A DNA stretch of 64,000 nucleotides from Sphingomonas rubra. Its GTDB lineage: Bacteria; Pseudomonadota; Alphaproteobacteria; Sphingomonadales; Sphingomonadaceae. A program made the translations under genes and the position numbers. Of the stretch, positions 25,243-32,560 are shown in pieces. The notes beneath the pieces are model-generated. The model was not told the DNA's origin. It made no database searches and saw only the letters and a list, made by a program, of their open reading frames with translations. The stretch spans positions 1-64,000 of the forward strand of contig NZ_FOXP01000002.1 in NCBI RefSeq assembly GCF_900115745.1. Direction: 5' to 3'. Position 1 is the first letter of the stretch, and each line of letters begins with the position of its first letter.

Positions 25243-27339
25243 TTACGATGCCGATCGCGGGTCGCGAGATGCACAGGTCCGGATGAACGCGGCGGACACC
25301 TGCGGGTGCGTGACGGGCAGCATGTGCCCGCCCTCCGTCATCTCCAGCGAGGCGCCGGCGATCGCCGAGCGGGCATGCGCTCCGTCCACGGTCGGATCGA
25401 CCACTTGGTCTTCGCGACCGTACAGCATCGCGACAGGCATCTCGATCGACCCGTAGCGGGAGGCGATGGCGGCCATGTCCCGGTCGACGCTCGCCATATC
25501 CAGCATCGCGGCGTTCACCGACATAGGGCGGTTGCCGAGCGCCGCCCCACCGCGGGTCGCGAAGTCGGCGGGCACCGCCTCGGGGGCGAAGATCTTGCCC
25601 CAGCGCAAGCCAAAGGTAGCCTGCGCGAGCGGGGTGCCGAGCAGCTCGGCGAATGCCTCCCGCGCGGCGCCGCCGTGCCTGATCGCGCCGGCGATCGGCG
25701 CGGGCATCGCGCCGGCGGGCTGCGTCAGCGGCGCGAGGAGCGCCAAGCCGCCGATCGCATCCGGGTGGTGGGTGGCGACTCCCAGCGCGATCGCCCCGCC
25801 CAGCGAGTGCCCGACGAGAAGGGGACGATCGAGCCCGAGCGCGCCGATGAACGCGGTGACGATCGCTGCCTGTTCGAGGATGCCCGGCTGGTCGCCGGTC
25901 GGCGTCGAGTATCCCGAACCGGGCCGATCCATCAGGATGACGCGATGGTCCGCCGCCAGCGCGTCCGCGACGCCGTAGGCGAAGTTGCGCAGCTGCGCGC
26001 CGAGCCCATGGAGGAGGACGATCGGTCGCCCGGCGCCGCGGTCGACGTAGTGGACGCGGGCGCCCGGCACGTCGACGATCGTCCCGTCGGCGGGGACCTG
26101 TCGCTCGATGCGCTCGACGCTGGCTCGCGTGTAGAGGGCCGACGCGGCTAGGCCCGCAGCGGCGGCGCCCAAGGTGGCGAGGACGGACCGACTCTTCCCG
26201 CCGCTTTCCCGCTCCGCCTGGTCGGCGAAGAACCGCCGCATGTCGGCGAGCAGCAGCTCGGGTTGCTCCAGCGCCGCGAAGTGGCCACCGGCCGCCATGT
26301 CGGTCCAGTGGACCACGTCGTAGGTCTTAGCGACCAGCGAGCGGGGTGGCGGCGGGAAGACGGGGTCGGAAAAGGCCGCGACACCGGTCGGCACGGTGAC
26401 GCGCCCGCCCGGTGGGAACTGCCCCGACCCCTCCAGCACGCGGCCGCGATACATCCAGGTCGAGGTCACGAACGAGCCTTCGACCAGGTAGAGCATGATG
26501 TTCGTGAGCAGCGTGTCCTCGTCGAACGCCTGCCACAGGTCCGGTCGGCCCTGCTCGTCGTGCGGGACGTCGGCCCAGGCGCCGAACTTCTCCAGGATCC
26601 AGGCGGCGACCCCGACCGGGCTGTCCGACATGGCGACGCCGAGCGTCTGGGGGCGCGTGCCCTGCTCCTGCGAGTAGCCGGTCTCCTCCTTCGCCAACTT
26701 CGCCCGTCTCGCCGCCCAGGCGAGCTCGGCGGGCTTCTTCGGCAGCGCGTCCCCCGCCTGGATCAGGACCATGTTGAGGTGGAGCGCCGCGACCGCCTCG
26801 GGACGGTCGTGCGCCATCCAAGCGCCGATCGCCGCACCCCAGTCGCCGCCCTGGATGAGGTACGGCAGCTCGCCGAACAACTCGCCCATCAGGCCGTGCA
26901 TCAGCTCGGCCGTGCGGCGCGGCCCGATCGGCGACGCCGGTCTACCCGAGAAGGCGTAGCCGGGCAGCGAGGGCACGACGACGTCGTGACCGTCGGCGAC
27001 GAGCGGCGCGACCAGCGCCTCGAACTCGATGAAGGAGCCCGGCCAGCCGTGGAGAAGCAGCAGCGGCGGCCGCGAACCGTCGCCGCGGGCGCGGACGAAG
27101 TGGAGGCGCTGTCCCGACACCTCGGTCGTGAACTGCGGCAGCGCGTTCAGCCGGCGCTCCTGCGCTCGCCAATCGTACCGCGTCTGCCAATAGTGGACCA
27201 AGCGCCTCAGGTCGTCGAGGCCGACGCCCGATCGCCAACCACCAGCGTCCGGCAGCGCCTCCCAGTCGAACGCTGCTACTTTCGCCTGGATGGCGGCAAG
27301 CCGTTCATCGGTCACTGCGATGGTAAAGGGCTTGGTCAA
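25243..27339 (-). CDS. Fusion of an epoxide hydrolase-like and an alpha/beta hydrolase domain
   Basis: 698 residues if it starts at TTG 27339, where GAGGAG stands 7 bases upstream; the ATG frame at 27486 adds 49 non-conserved residues. Domain 1 (about 1-385) is an epoxide hydrolase with its N-terminal EHN segment, HGWPGSFIEF oxyanion region, nucleophile motif GGDWGAAIG (Asp) and HWTDMAAGGHFAALEQP (His). A hydrophobic helix follows at about 395-415. Domain 2 (about 425-698) is a second hydrolase with HGLGAQLRNF, GHSLGGAIAL (Ser), and a late acid and EGGHMLP (His). Two enzymes in one chain are unusual. Both active sites look complete. Confidence 0.82.
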   Translation of the reverse strand: MTKPFTIAVTDERLAAIQAKVAAFDWEALPDAGGWRSGVGLDDLRRLVHYWQTRYDWRAQERRLNALPQFTTEVSGQRLHFVRARGDGSRPPLLLLHGWPGSFIEFEALVAPLVADGHDVVVPSLPGYAFSGRPASPIGPRRTAELMHGLMGELFGELPYLIQGGDWGAAIGAWMAHDRPEAVAALHLNMVLIQAGDALPKKPAELAWAARRAKLAKEETGYSQEQGTRPQTLGVAMSDSPVGVAAWILEKFGAWADVPHDEQGRPDLWQAFDEDTLLTNIMLYLVEGSFVTSTWMYRGRVLEGSGQFPPGGRVTVPTGVAAFSDPVFPPPPRSLVAKTYDVVHWTDMAAGGHFAALEQPELLLADMRRFFADQAERESGGKSRSVLATLGAAAAGLAASALYTRASVERIERQVPADGTIVDVPGARVHYVDRGAGRPIVLLHGLGAQLRNFAYGVADALAADHRVILMDRPGSGYSTPTGDQPGILEQAAIVTAFIGALGLDRPLLVGHSLGGAIALGVATHHPDAIGGLALLAPLTQPAGAMPAPIAGAIRHGGAAREAFAELLGTPLAQATFGLRWGKIFAPEAVPADFATRGGAALGNRPMSVNAAMLDMASVDRDMAAIASRYGSIEMPVAMLYGREDQVVDPTVDGAHARSAIAGASLEMTEGGHMLPVTHPQVSAAFIRTCASRDPRSAS

Positions 27340-27506
27340 TTCGCGCTCCTCAGGTCCTGGCTCGATCTCGTATCGGACGTCGTGAACGCTTGCGGGCCTA
27401 CGACGTTCACAATCTCGACGTTGCTGAAACGCTATAGAGATTGGCCTAGCGAGCGGAGGGACTTCAATCGTGGCGCATGCGATCATGAACAGACGTCGGG
27501 TTTACG

Positions 27507-27516
27507 CCCCCCCCCC
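27507..27516 (+). other. Homopolymer run of ten C
   Basis: Ten cytosines in the gap between the hydrolase gene and the broken insertion sequence. Nothing else with a recognisable pattern is in 27340-27623. The run is prone to slippage or sequencing error. Confidence 0.8.
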
Positions 27517-27623
27517 GGTGGGGTTCGCTAGCGGCTGAAAGCGGGTCACTGCCTCTGGCTAAATCCCGGCCGACGATGACGAAGTAGCCGATCTTCCTCG
27601 CCTCAGAACCAGCATTCTCTTCT

Positions 27624-28204
27624 TCAATCCTCGGGATCAACGGCCTGCTTGGCAAGTCGGGTCAGTACCGTGATCGGGTCGCGCCCTTCGCCGTAGCCGT
27701 ACTGGGCAGCCTCGCGCTTCGTACACCGACGCTCCATCGCCTCGCGGTCACAGCAGTCGAGCGCGAACGCGACGCGCACCTTCTCGCCATTGTCGCACGC
27801 GATCTCCAGCCCGTCGGAACACCAGCGGGTGTTGCGCTGGTCGACGGCGACGCGGCCGTCGTGACGGCGCTCCTCGTGCCGTTCGCCGCCTCGCTGGAGC
27901 AGCAGCCCATGCACCTTCATGACGCGGTAGATGCGCTTGGGATTGGGCGCCGCGCGCCCAGTCTGCTCGGCCTGGCGGCGCAGCAGGGCATGGACGCGGC
28001 GGTAGCCGTAGGTGGGCAGATCGGCGACGAGCAGCCGGATGTCGGCGACCAGCTCGGCATCCGGCAGCGGTGGCCGTCCGCGCGGTCGTGGCGGTGGTCG
28101 GTTACGCGTCGCAGACAGATGCGGGCGGGCGATGCCGAGCGCGTCGGCGACCGCGGTCACAGAACGTCCCCCGGCAACGAGGTCGAGCGCAAGAGCAGTT
28201 TTTT
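27624..28204 (-). pseudogene. IS2-group transposase OrfB, 3' truncated
   Basis: Read from the A7 slip site, the frame gives an IS2-like OrfB start: LPTYGYRRVHALLRRQAEQ, RWCSDGLEI with the first DDE Asp, and FALDCCDREAM. Full OrfB is about 300 residues. Homology ends after about 155, so the second Asp and the Glu are missing. The last 36 residues before the stop (ERRCTKREAAQYGYGEGRDPITVLTRLAKQAVDPED) are not IS2 and come from adjoining sequence. Non-functional. Confidence 0.8.
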
Positions 28205-28558
28205 TGGGCCTGCGGCCCGGGACACGGCCTCGCGGAGCAGCTCGTTCTCCATGGCCTTCTTGCCGAGCAGCCGCTGCAGCTCGCGCACCTGCGCCTCCAG
28301 CGCCCGGTACTCGGACGCCGGCACCACCTCCTCGCCGGCTGCCGCAGCGGTCAGCGCACCCTGGTTCATCAGGCGGCGCCAGGTGAAGACCTGACTGCCG
28401 CTGATGCCGTGCTGGCGGGCGACGAGCGACACGCTCATCCCCGGCAGATACGTCTCCTCGACGATCCGGACCTTCTCCTCCGGTGTCCAACGCCTCCGGC
28501 GCTGAACACCGGAGAGGACCTCCCCGTCATTGTAACGCCTGGTCGTACCGTCAGTCAT
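28157..28558 (-). CDS. IS2-group transposase OrfA (HTH protein)
   Basis: 133 residues from ATG 28558. HTH region RRRRWTPEEKVRIVEETYLPGMSVSLVARQHGISGSQVFTWRR, then EYRALEAQVRELQRLLGKKAMENELLREAV, a leucine-zipper-type segment shared with IS2 InsC. The A7 run near the end (28199-28205, read on the minus strand) is a -1 frameshift site into OrfB. The gene itself appears complete. Confidence 0.85.
   Translation of the reverse strand: MTDGTTRRYNDGEVLSGVQRRRRWTPEEKVRIVEETYLPGMSVSLVARQHGISGSQVFTWRRLMNQGALTAAAAGEEVVPASEYRALEAQVRELQRLLGKKAMENELLREAVSRAAGPKKLLLRSTSLPGDVL
28199..28205 (-). promoter_or_regulatory. A7 programmed frameshift site in the IS3 element
   Basis: Seven A on the minus strand at the OrfA/OrfB overlap, in phase for a -1 slip (OrfA CCA AAA AAA CTG, OrfB CCC AAA AAA ACT). 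This is the standard IS3-family way of making the OrfAB transposase. Confidence 0.75.
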
Positions 28559-28629
28559 ATGCCTCACTCTTATCTAAGAGCGAGACCCTGTCAGGTCATT
28601 TGAGGGGCCACCTCACAGAAAACCGTCGA

Positions 28630-28672
28630 CGCGCCCGGCAGGGTTCGAACCTGCGACTCTAAGCTTAGAAGG
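28630..28672 (-). pseudogene. 3' fragment of a tRNA-Arg(UCU) gene, possible attachment site
   Basis: On the minus strand CCTTCTAAGC, then GTCGCAGG, the T-arm GGTTCGAAC with CCCTGC, and acceptor CGGGCGCG. This matches the anticodon-loop-to-3' end of bacterial tRNA-Arg with anticodon UCU. The 5' half (acceptor GCGCCCG, D-arm) is absent on the other side, and the anticodon stem no longer pairs. Such 3' fragments are left when an element integrates in a tRNA gene. It stands at the left edge of the island. Confidence 0.7.
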
Positions 28673-28782
28673 CTCGTGCTCGCTTGTTGAGTGTCTTCTC
28701 TCCTGATGGCTGCCAATAACGTGTGCGACACAGATGACAGCCTGTTCCTGTAGTCGCCCCCAGGCCGAGGCGCGGTCCGCCC

Positions 28783-29730
28783 CTAATCATCAATCAAACC
28801 CGGATCAGGTGAGTCAATGCCTTCTGTGACGTTCACATCATCAACGATCGTCGGCTGCATCTCGGCTTTGCTACAGCGTCGGTATTCAGCCGTGCCGCCA
28901 TGGCCTGTCGCGATCGACATGGTGTCCATGGTTGCAGCCTCGATATACCGTGTTGTCCGATCTCCTTCGGCCGCAATGGCGAGCTCGATGCCCTTTAGGG
29001 CCCACCGGCCGACAGTCTCATATCCATCGTAGCTGCCGCCTTTGTTGAACTGATCGTAGGGGCCGTCGCTACAAGCTTCCGAACTTGCTGGATCGGGCAC
29101 CCAGCGCCCGATCAACCAGCCAGGCTTGACCAGCGCGTTCAGAGCTTCCGTCTTCTGCCGGAAGGCTTCGTTCTCTACTCTGTCTTCCTCGGCAGTGATC
29201 ATTGCCTGCGTCACGCGAGCGCGGAGGGGAGCAATCTCACCCGACACGAGGAAGGTGTCAGGATTTTGCGCCGATGGCGCGACAACGTAGTCGATCATGA
29301 CTCGTTCGATGATAGTTGTGCCTTTGCTGTCTTGGACGGTCAATGCCGTGTTGCAGGTGGCGCGCGCTACAGCCTTGTCGAACGCTTCGAGCGTAGTATC
29401 TGACAAGCCAACGGTGTAGTTGGCCGCCTCCTTGCCGGGGGGCAGGACCAGCTGCCGCAACGTGGCCTCGACGTCGCGGGCGATGCACACACCAGCATCT
29501 CCTGCCCGCAGCAAATCCATGGTTGTACGGTCGCCCTGCTGGCATGCTGCAAGCAGTAGCGCTGGGCACAGCAACAGCGAGGTGCGGGAGATGGTGGAGG
29601 AGGCGAGCGCGGCCTGTAGGTGTTGCAACACTGCTTCTACAGCGTTGCGCATGATTTGCGTGTCCGACCTTCCACTTCTCGGCGGTGTCACCTTTGTTGG
29701 TCGGGGTTGAAGAAGCGTCTCGATGCTCAT
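28783..29730 (-). CDS. Hypothetical lipoprotein of the island
   Basis: 315 residues from ATG 29730, which overlaps the stop of the upstream gene by one base (TGATG). A shorter start is ATG 29652. The hydrophobic stretch ends LLLAACQQG, a lipobox, so it is probably lipid-anchored. The mature part is helical and polar, with four further Cys, and carries RRCSKAEMQPTIVDDVNVTEG near its C-terminus. No known domain. Coupled to the next exported protein, so they may act together at the envelope. Confidence 0.65.
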   Translation of the reverse strand: MSIETLLQPRPTKVTPPRSGRSDTQIMRNAVEAVLQHLQAALASSTISRTSLLLCPALLLAACQQGDRTTMDLLRAGDAGVCIARDVEATLRQLVLPPGKEAANYTVGLSDTTLEAFDKAVARATCNTALTVQDSKGTTIIERVMIDYVVAPSAQNPDTFLVSGEIAPLRARVTQAMITAEEDRVENEAFRQKTEALNALVKPGWLIGRWVPDPASSEACSDGPYDQFNKGGSYDGYETVGRWALKGIELAIAAEGDRTTRYIEAATMDTMSIATGHGGTAEYRRCSKAEMQPTIVDDVNVTEGIDSPDPGLIDD

Positions 29731-30218
29731 CAAAACGCTGCCTGGCCAATGGTCGTGCAGGCGTTCACCTCGCGAGCGACAGCAGAGTAGATGGCCGCAG
29801 ATGAAATAGGATTGGTCAAGCTGACGGTGACGAACAGACCGTCACGAAGGGCGACCTTGACCCAGAAGATCGTCGCCGCCGACTTGCCGGATACCACTGT
29901 CCAGTCGGGCCGCGAACGGCGGTAAGTAACGCTACCACCGGCTTGAGTGATGACCGCGGCGGCATCAGCGGCTGCAGCCGCCGATTGGGTTCTCCCGTCA
30001 TCAACGGCATAGCGGGCCCACACGCGTAGCTCGGCACCAGCGGCGGATTGGAAGATGCGACCGTCGCCAGCGTCTGGTGCCGGCCGCGGCGTCATCAGCT
30101 TGCTGGGGTAACACGTGCTGTAGCCGTACCGGATATTGGTGTAGCGGCGCCAGCCCAGGTCGGTGGCAGACGGATCAGCACTCGCTGCGGCAGCCAGTGA
30201 CAGAAATAATGAGATCAT
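29730..30218 (-). CDS. Hypothetical exported protein of the island
   Basis: 162 residues from ATG 30218, with a short signal peptide (MISLFLSLAAAASADPS). The mature part includes GWRRYTNIRYGYSTCYPSKLM, AELRVWARYAVDD, GKSAATIFWVKVALRDGLFVTVSLTNP and two Cys. This is the pattern of small secreted proteins of unknown function with an exposed beta sheet. Overlaps the lipoprotein start by one base. Confidence 0.65.
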   Translation of the reverse strand: MISLFLSLAAAASADPSATDLGWRRYTNIRYGYSTCYPSKLMTPRPAPDAGDGRIFQSAAGAELRVWARYAVDDGRTQSAAAAADAAAVITQAGGSVTYRRSRPDWTVVSGKSAATIFWVKVALRDGLFVTVSLTNPISSAAIYSAVAREVNACTTIGQAAF

Positions 30219-30581
30219 GTGGCGTCCCCTGTTTGGGGCGTCAGCGGCGGTGAACCTCGTGCCTGCTGCTGCCCCTATGTCCGTCTCGGGGCAGCGGCCG
30301 AAGCCGGATGTTGGAAACCTGATCAGCGAGCAGGCGCATGCACCTTTACCGGTGAAACCGGCTGGACATACGCGCATGCCACCCGGCCCCCAGTTTCCTG
30401 GTGACCCGGTCATGCTGATTGAGGTTTCCACGCCCCACGCCGCGGCTTTCACGCGACGCAACGGTGATGCTAGGCGGCGGCTGACACGCACGCAAGGTGC
30501 GCGGTCGCTGCCGCCGGTGGCGTGCACTTGTGCGATTGCGGTACAAATACCACGAGTGCGAGAAGTGCATCGCTTGGCAGC
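30219..30581. other. Intergenic region inside the island, 363 bases
   Basis: Open frames here are short and lack ribosome sites or protein-like composition. I see no tRNA, hairpin terminator or repeat. It probably holds the promoter for the two exported-protein genes. Confidence 0.5.
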
Positions 30582-31403
30582 TCATCCCGACCCCGCCAAG
30601 TCGAGCCACCAGCGCCGGTAGACGAAGCCGAAAGCACCGTCTGCCAGCTCCTCATAGGCCAGCGGCTCACCGTCCACGTAGACGGCGTGCAGGGTAGGGG
30701 AGGGGTGTTGTACCCGTCCGTTCAACCCGCATGCTTCCCAGTTGCTGCACGACACGTAGGCGCGTGACCGGCCGTTGGCATGCGGCTGCGACAGGAAGCG
30801 GCGCTTGGCTGCCAATGTGCCGGCATTGCTCATCCGATCGTGCGTCGGATTGACGATGATGTCCGCCGCCATGAGCGCAGCACCAGCCTCATCGTCGACG
30901 AAGCTGAGCGTGTCGCGTCCGCGCACCAAGTTGAGCTCGCCGCAAACAAGCGCAAACGCGCTATACGGCCCAACCGCAATGTTGCGGTTGGGCAGGTGAC
31001 GGCGAAAGCGGGCGCGAGCTTTGCCGTCGGCCGCTGTCGCCTCTTCCATGGTCGAAAATGCTTGCCGGCCGAAGCGGTGGAGATCGCCGCGGCCGCTGAT
31101 CGCCCACATGGCGTGGCTGCGGCCGGAGCGTCGTTGCGTGCGGCCATCCCAGTGTACCTCGGTGATGATCAGGCCGTCGCGCTCATCGTCGGCGATCTCA
31201 CCGGCCAAGCGGTGCAGCTGCTTGCGGTTGTGAACGGCGTAGCCGGCAGTGACGAGCAGGTCGGGACCATAGGCGTCTGACGCTGCGAGGATGAGGCGGG
31301 TGCGCTCGGCCGGCGGCAGCAGCATGGTGTCCTGGCAGCGGGGAAATGAGAGGGTGCCCAACGACAGGCCGCGGCGAGGCAGCGGTGTGAGTTTGCGCGG
31401 CAC
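30582..31403 (-). CDS. Nitrilase/carbon-nitrogen hydrolase-like protein, divergent
   Basis: 273 residues from GTG 31403, two bases after the DUF3768 stop; longer frames overlap DUF3768. The pattern follows the nitrilase fold: GTLSFPRCQDTM, AASDAYGPDLLVTAG, then FALVCGELN with Cys 154 where the catalytic Cys stands, ADIIVNPTHDR, and RAYVSCSNWEACGLNGR. But the usual Glu (DLLVFPE) is replaced by DLLVTAG, and a catalytic Lys is not clear, so it may lack amidase activity or use other residues. Not a previously named family that I know. Probably co-transcribed with DUF3768. Confidence 0.6.
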   Translation of the reverse strand: MPRKLTPLPRRGLSLGTLSFPRCQDTMLLPPAERTRLILAASDAYGPDLLVTAGYAVHNRKQLHRLAGEIADDERDGLIITEVHWDGRTQRRSGRSHAMWAISGRGDLHRFGRQAFSTMEEATAADGKARARFRRHLPNRNIAVGPYSAFALVCGELNLVRGRDTLSFVDDEAGAALMAADIIVNPTHDRMSNAGTLAAKRRFLSQPHANGRSRAYVSCSNWEACGLNGRVQHPSPTLHAVYVDGEPLAYEELADGAFGFVYRRWWLDLAGSG

Positions 31404-31405
31404 CG

Positions 31406-31762
31406 CTAATACTCGCTGGCCAACATGACCGTCAGCACCCGCAGCGTTACCGAGGGGTCGGCAGCATCGGGCGAGGCGCCACGCATGTTGCGGTCGTAGC
31501 AGTCGATCTTCCAGAACAGCTTGGTGCCGCGCCACGCGAGAGCACCAAAGTCGTGCTCGCCATATGGATCGTTGTCGGAGGTGAAGGCGTCGAACGCCCG
31601 CACCTCCGCGACAATCGCGGTCAAAGCCCCTTGCGCCAGCTGGATCACGCCGGCGGTAGCAACCAGCATGCCTTCGACGCCGGTGGTGCGAAAACGGTCG
31701 TTGAGGCGGGCGATCGCACTCGGGTCGATCTGCTGAGGGCGTGCGTCATCCTTCGCGGTCAT
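31406..31762 (-). CDS. DUF3768 family protein
   Basis: 118 residues. The conserved block LNDRFR, GVIQLAQGALTAIVAEVRAFDAFTSDNDPYGEHDFGAL, KLFWKIDCYDRNMRGASPDAADPSVTLRVLTVMLASEY is characteristic of DUF3768, which is found mainly on plasmids and integrated elements of alphaproteobacteria. Function unknown. The small size and mixed charge suggest a soluble cytoplasmic protein. Confidence 0.92.
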   Translation of the reverse strand: MTAKDDARPQQIDPSAIARLNDRFRTTGVEGMLVATAGVIQLAQGALTAIVAEVRAFDAFTSDNDPYGEHDFGALAWRGTKLFWKIDCYDRNMRGASPDAADPSVTLRVLTVMLASEY

Positions 31763-31825
31763 GCGAATACTCCTTGGTTCAGCGGTGTTGGGGGTTAGGA
31801 AAGAAGGAGAGGAGGCGTGCCGGGC

Positions 31826-32404
31826 TCAGACGAGGCGGACGAGCTTGCGCTGGGCGACGCGGTCGCCTTCTATATACCGCTCGGTCGTGTGCAGGTGCCG
31901 GTGACCGGCGAGTTCCTGGACGTCGCGCAATGACCCGCCGCTACGTGGCAGCAGCCGAGCGGTTCGGGTGATGAAGGTGCGGCGACCAGAGTGCGAACTG
32001 CAGCCCTGTAGGCCCAAGGCCGCATAGGTCGCGGTAAACCAATTGACGATGCTGGCGGGCGTCATGTGGCGGTTGCGCTCGGACCGGATGACCGGTCCAT
32101 CCCCGGGCGACCCCGCTGCGGCGTGAAGGTGCTTCAATGCGACGGCGAGTTCGGGATGAAGCGGGATGCGGCGGGGCGAACCGTTCTTGGTAATGCTACC
32201 GGCCAGGTAGAGCTGATCGTTGAGGCGACCATTGGACCGCAGCACCATGGGCCAAGTGAGGCCAGCGATCTCGCAGGCGCGAAGGCCAGCTTTGAAGCTC
32301 AACAGGATGATGACGCGGTCGCGCGTCGCGTGCCGGCGCGCAGCAACGGACCGGACAAGCCGGCGCAAGTCGCCACGCTCCAGCACCCGGGCGGGGTGGG
32401 GCAT
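31826..32404 (-). CDS. Short tyrosine recombinase, catalytic domain only
   Basis: 192 residues from ATG 32404. Catalytic set: Arg in GLRACEIAGLTW, Lys in TKNGSPRRIPL, CSSHSGRRTFITR (His-x-x-Arg), LAGHRHLHTTERYI (His and Tyr). Full-length integrases have about 150 more residues at the N-terminus for core and arm binding; here only the catalytic domain exists, as in some mobile-element recombinases. A perfect 8-base inverted repeat is 22 bases upstream of its ATG. Confidence 0.88.
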   Translation of the reverse strand: MPHPARVLERGDLRRLVRSVAARRHATRDRVIILLSFKAGLRACEIAGLTWPMVLRSNGRLNDQLYLAGSITKNGSPRRIPLHPELAVALKHLHAAAGSPGDGPVIRSERNRHMTPASIVNWFTATYAALGLQGCSSHSGRRTFITRTARLLPRSGGSLRDVQELAGHRHLHTTERYIEGDRVAQRKLVRLV

Positions 32405-32425
32405 GATGCTTCCTTCGATGTAAGG

Positions 32426-32448
32426 GTACAGCCGTAACGCGGCTGTAC
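32426..32448. repeat. Palindrome GTACAGCC-7-GGCTGTAC upstream of the recombinase
   Basis: Perfect 8-base arms with a 7-base spacer (GTAACGC), in the leader of the short recombinase. The size fits a tyrosine-recombinase core (arms around a 6-8 base crossover) or a repressor operator. Confidence 0.6.
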
Positions 32449-32560
32449 TATCAAGCTACCACACCGCTGCAGCTTTGTCAAAGATGTTGCTTGCGTAGGC
32501 TGGTGACTGAATAGGCCGTATAGGGGCGGCGGCGCTTTGGCCCCGCCGCCCTAGTCTTTT

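Larger units (their letters stand above)
27735..28615 (-). mobile_element. Truncated IS3-family element (IS2 group)
   Basis: OrfA and the 5' half of OrfB of an IS2-like element, minus strand. Its left end is probably at 28615, where the minus strand begins TGAGGTGGCCCCTCAAATGA and runs into the OrfA region. No matching inverted repeat is found on the other side, and OrfB loses homology after residue DCCDREAM, so the right half is deleted. The remnant cannot transpose by itself. Confidence 0.8.

Noticed and set aside
28630-28672. A complete tRNA gene
   Set aside because: Only the anticodon-loop-to-3' end is present; no 5' acceptor strand or D-arm exists to the right, and the anticodon stem does not pair.
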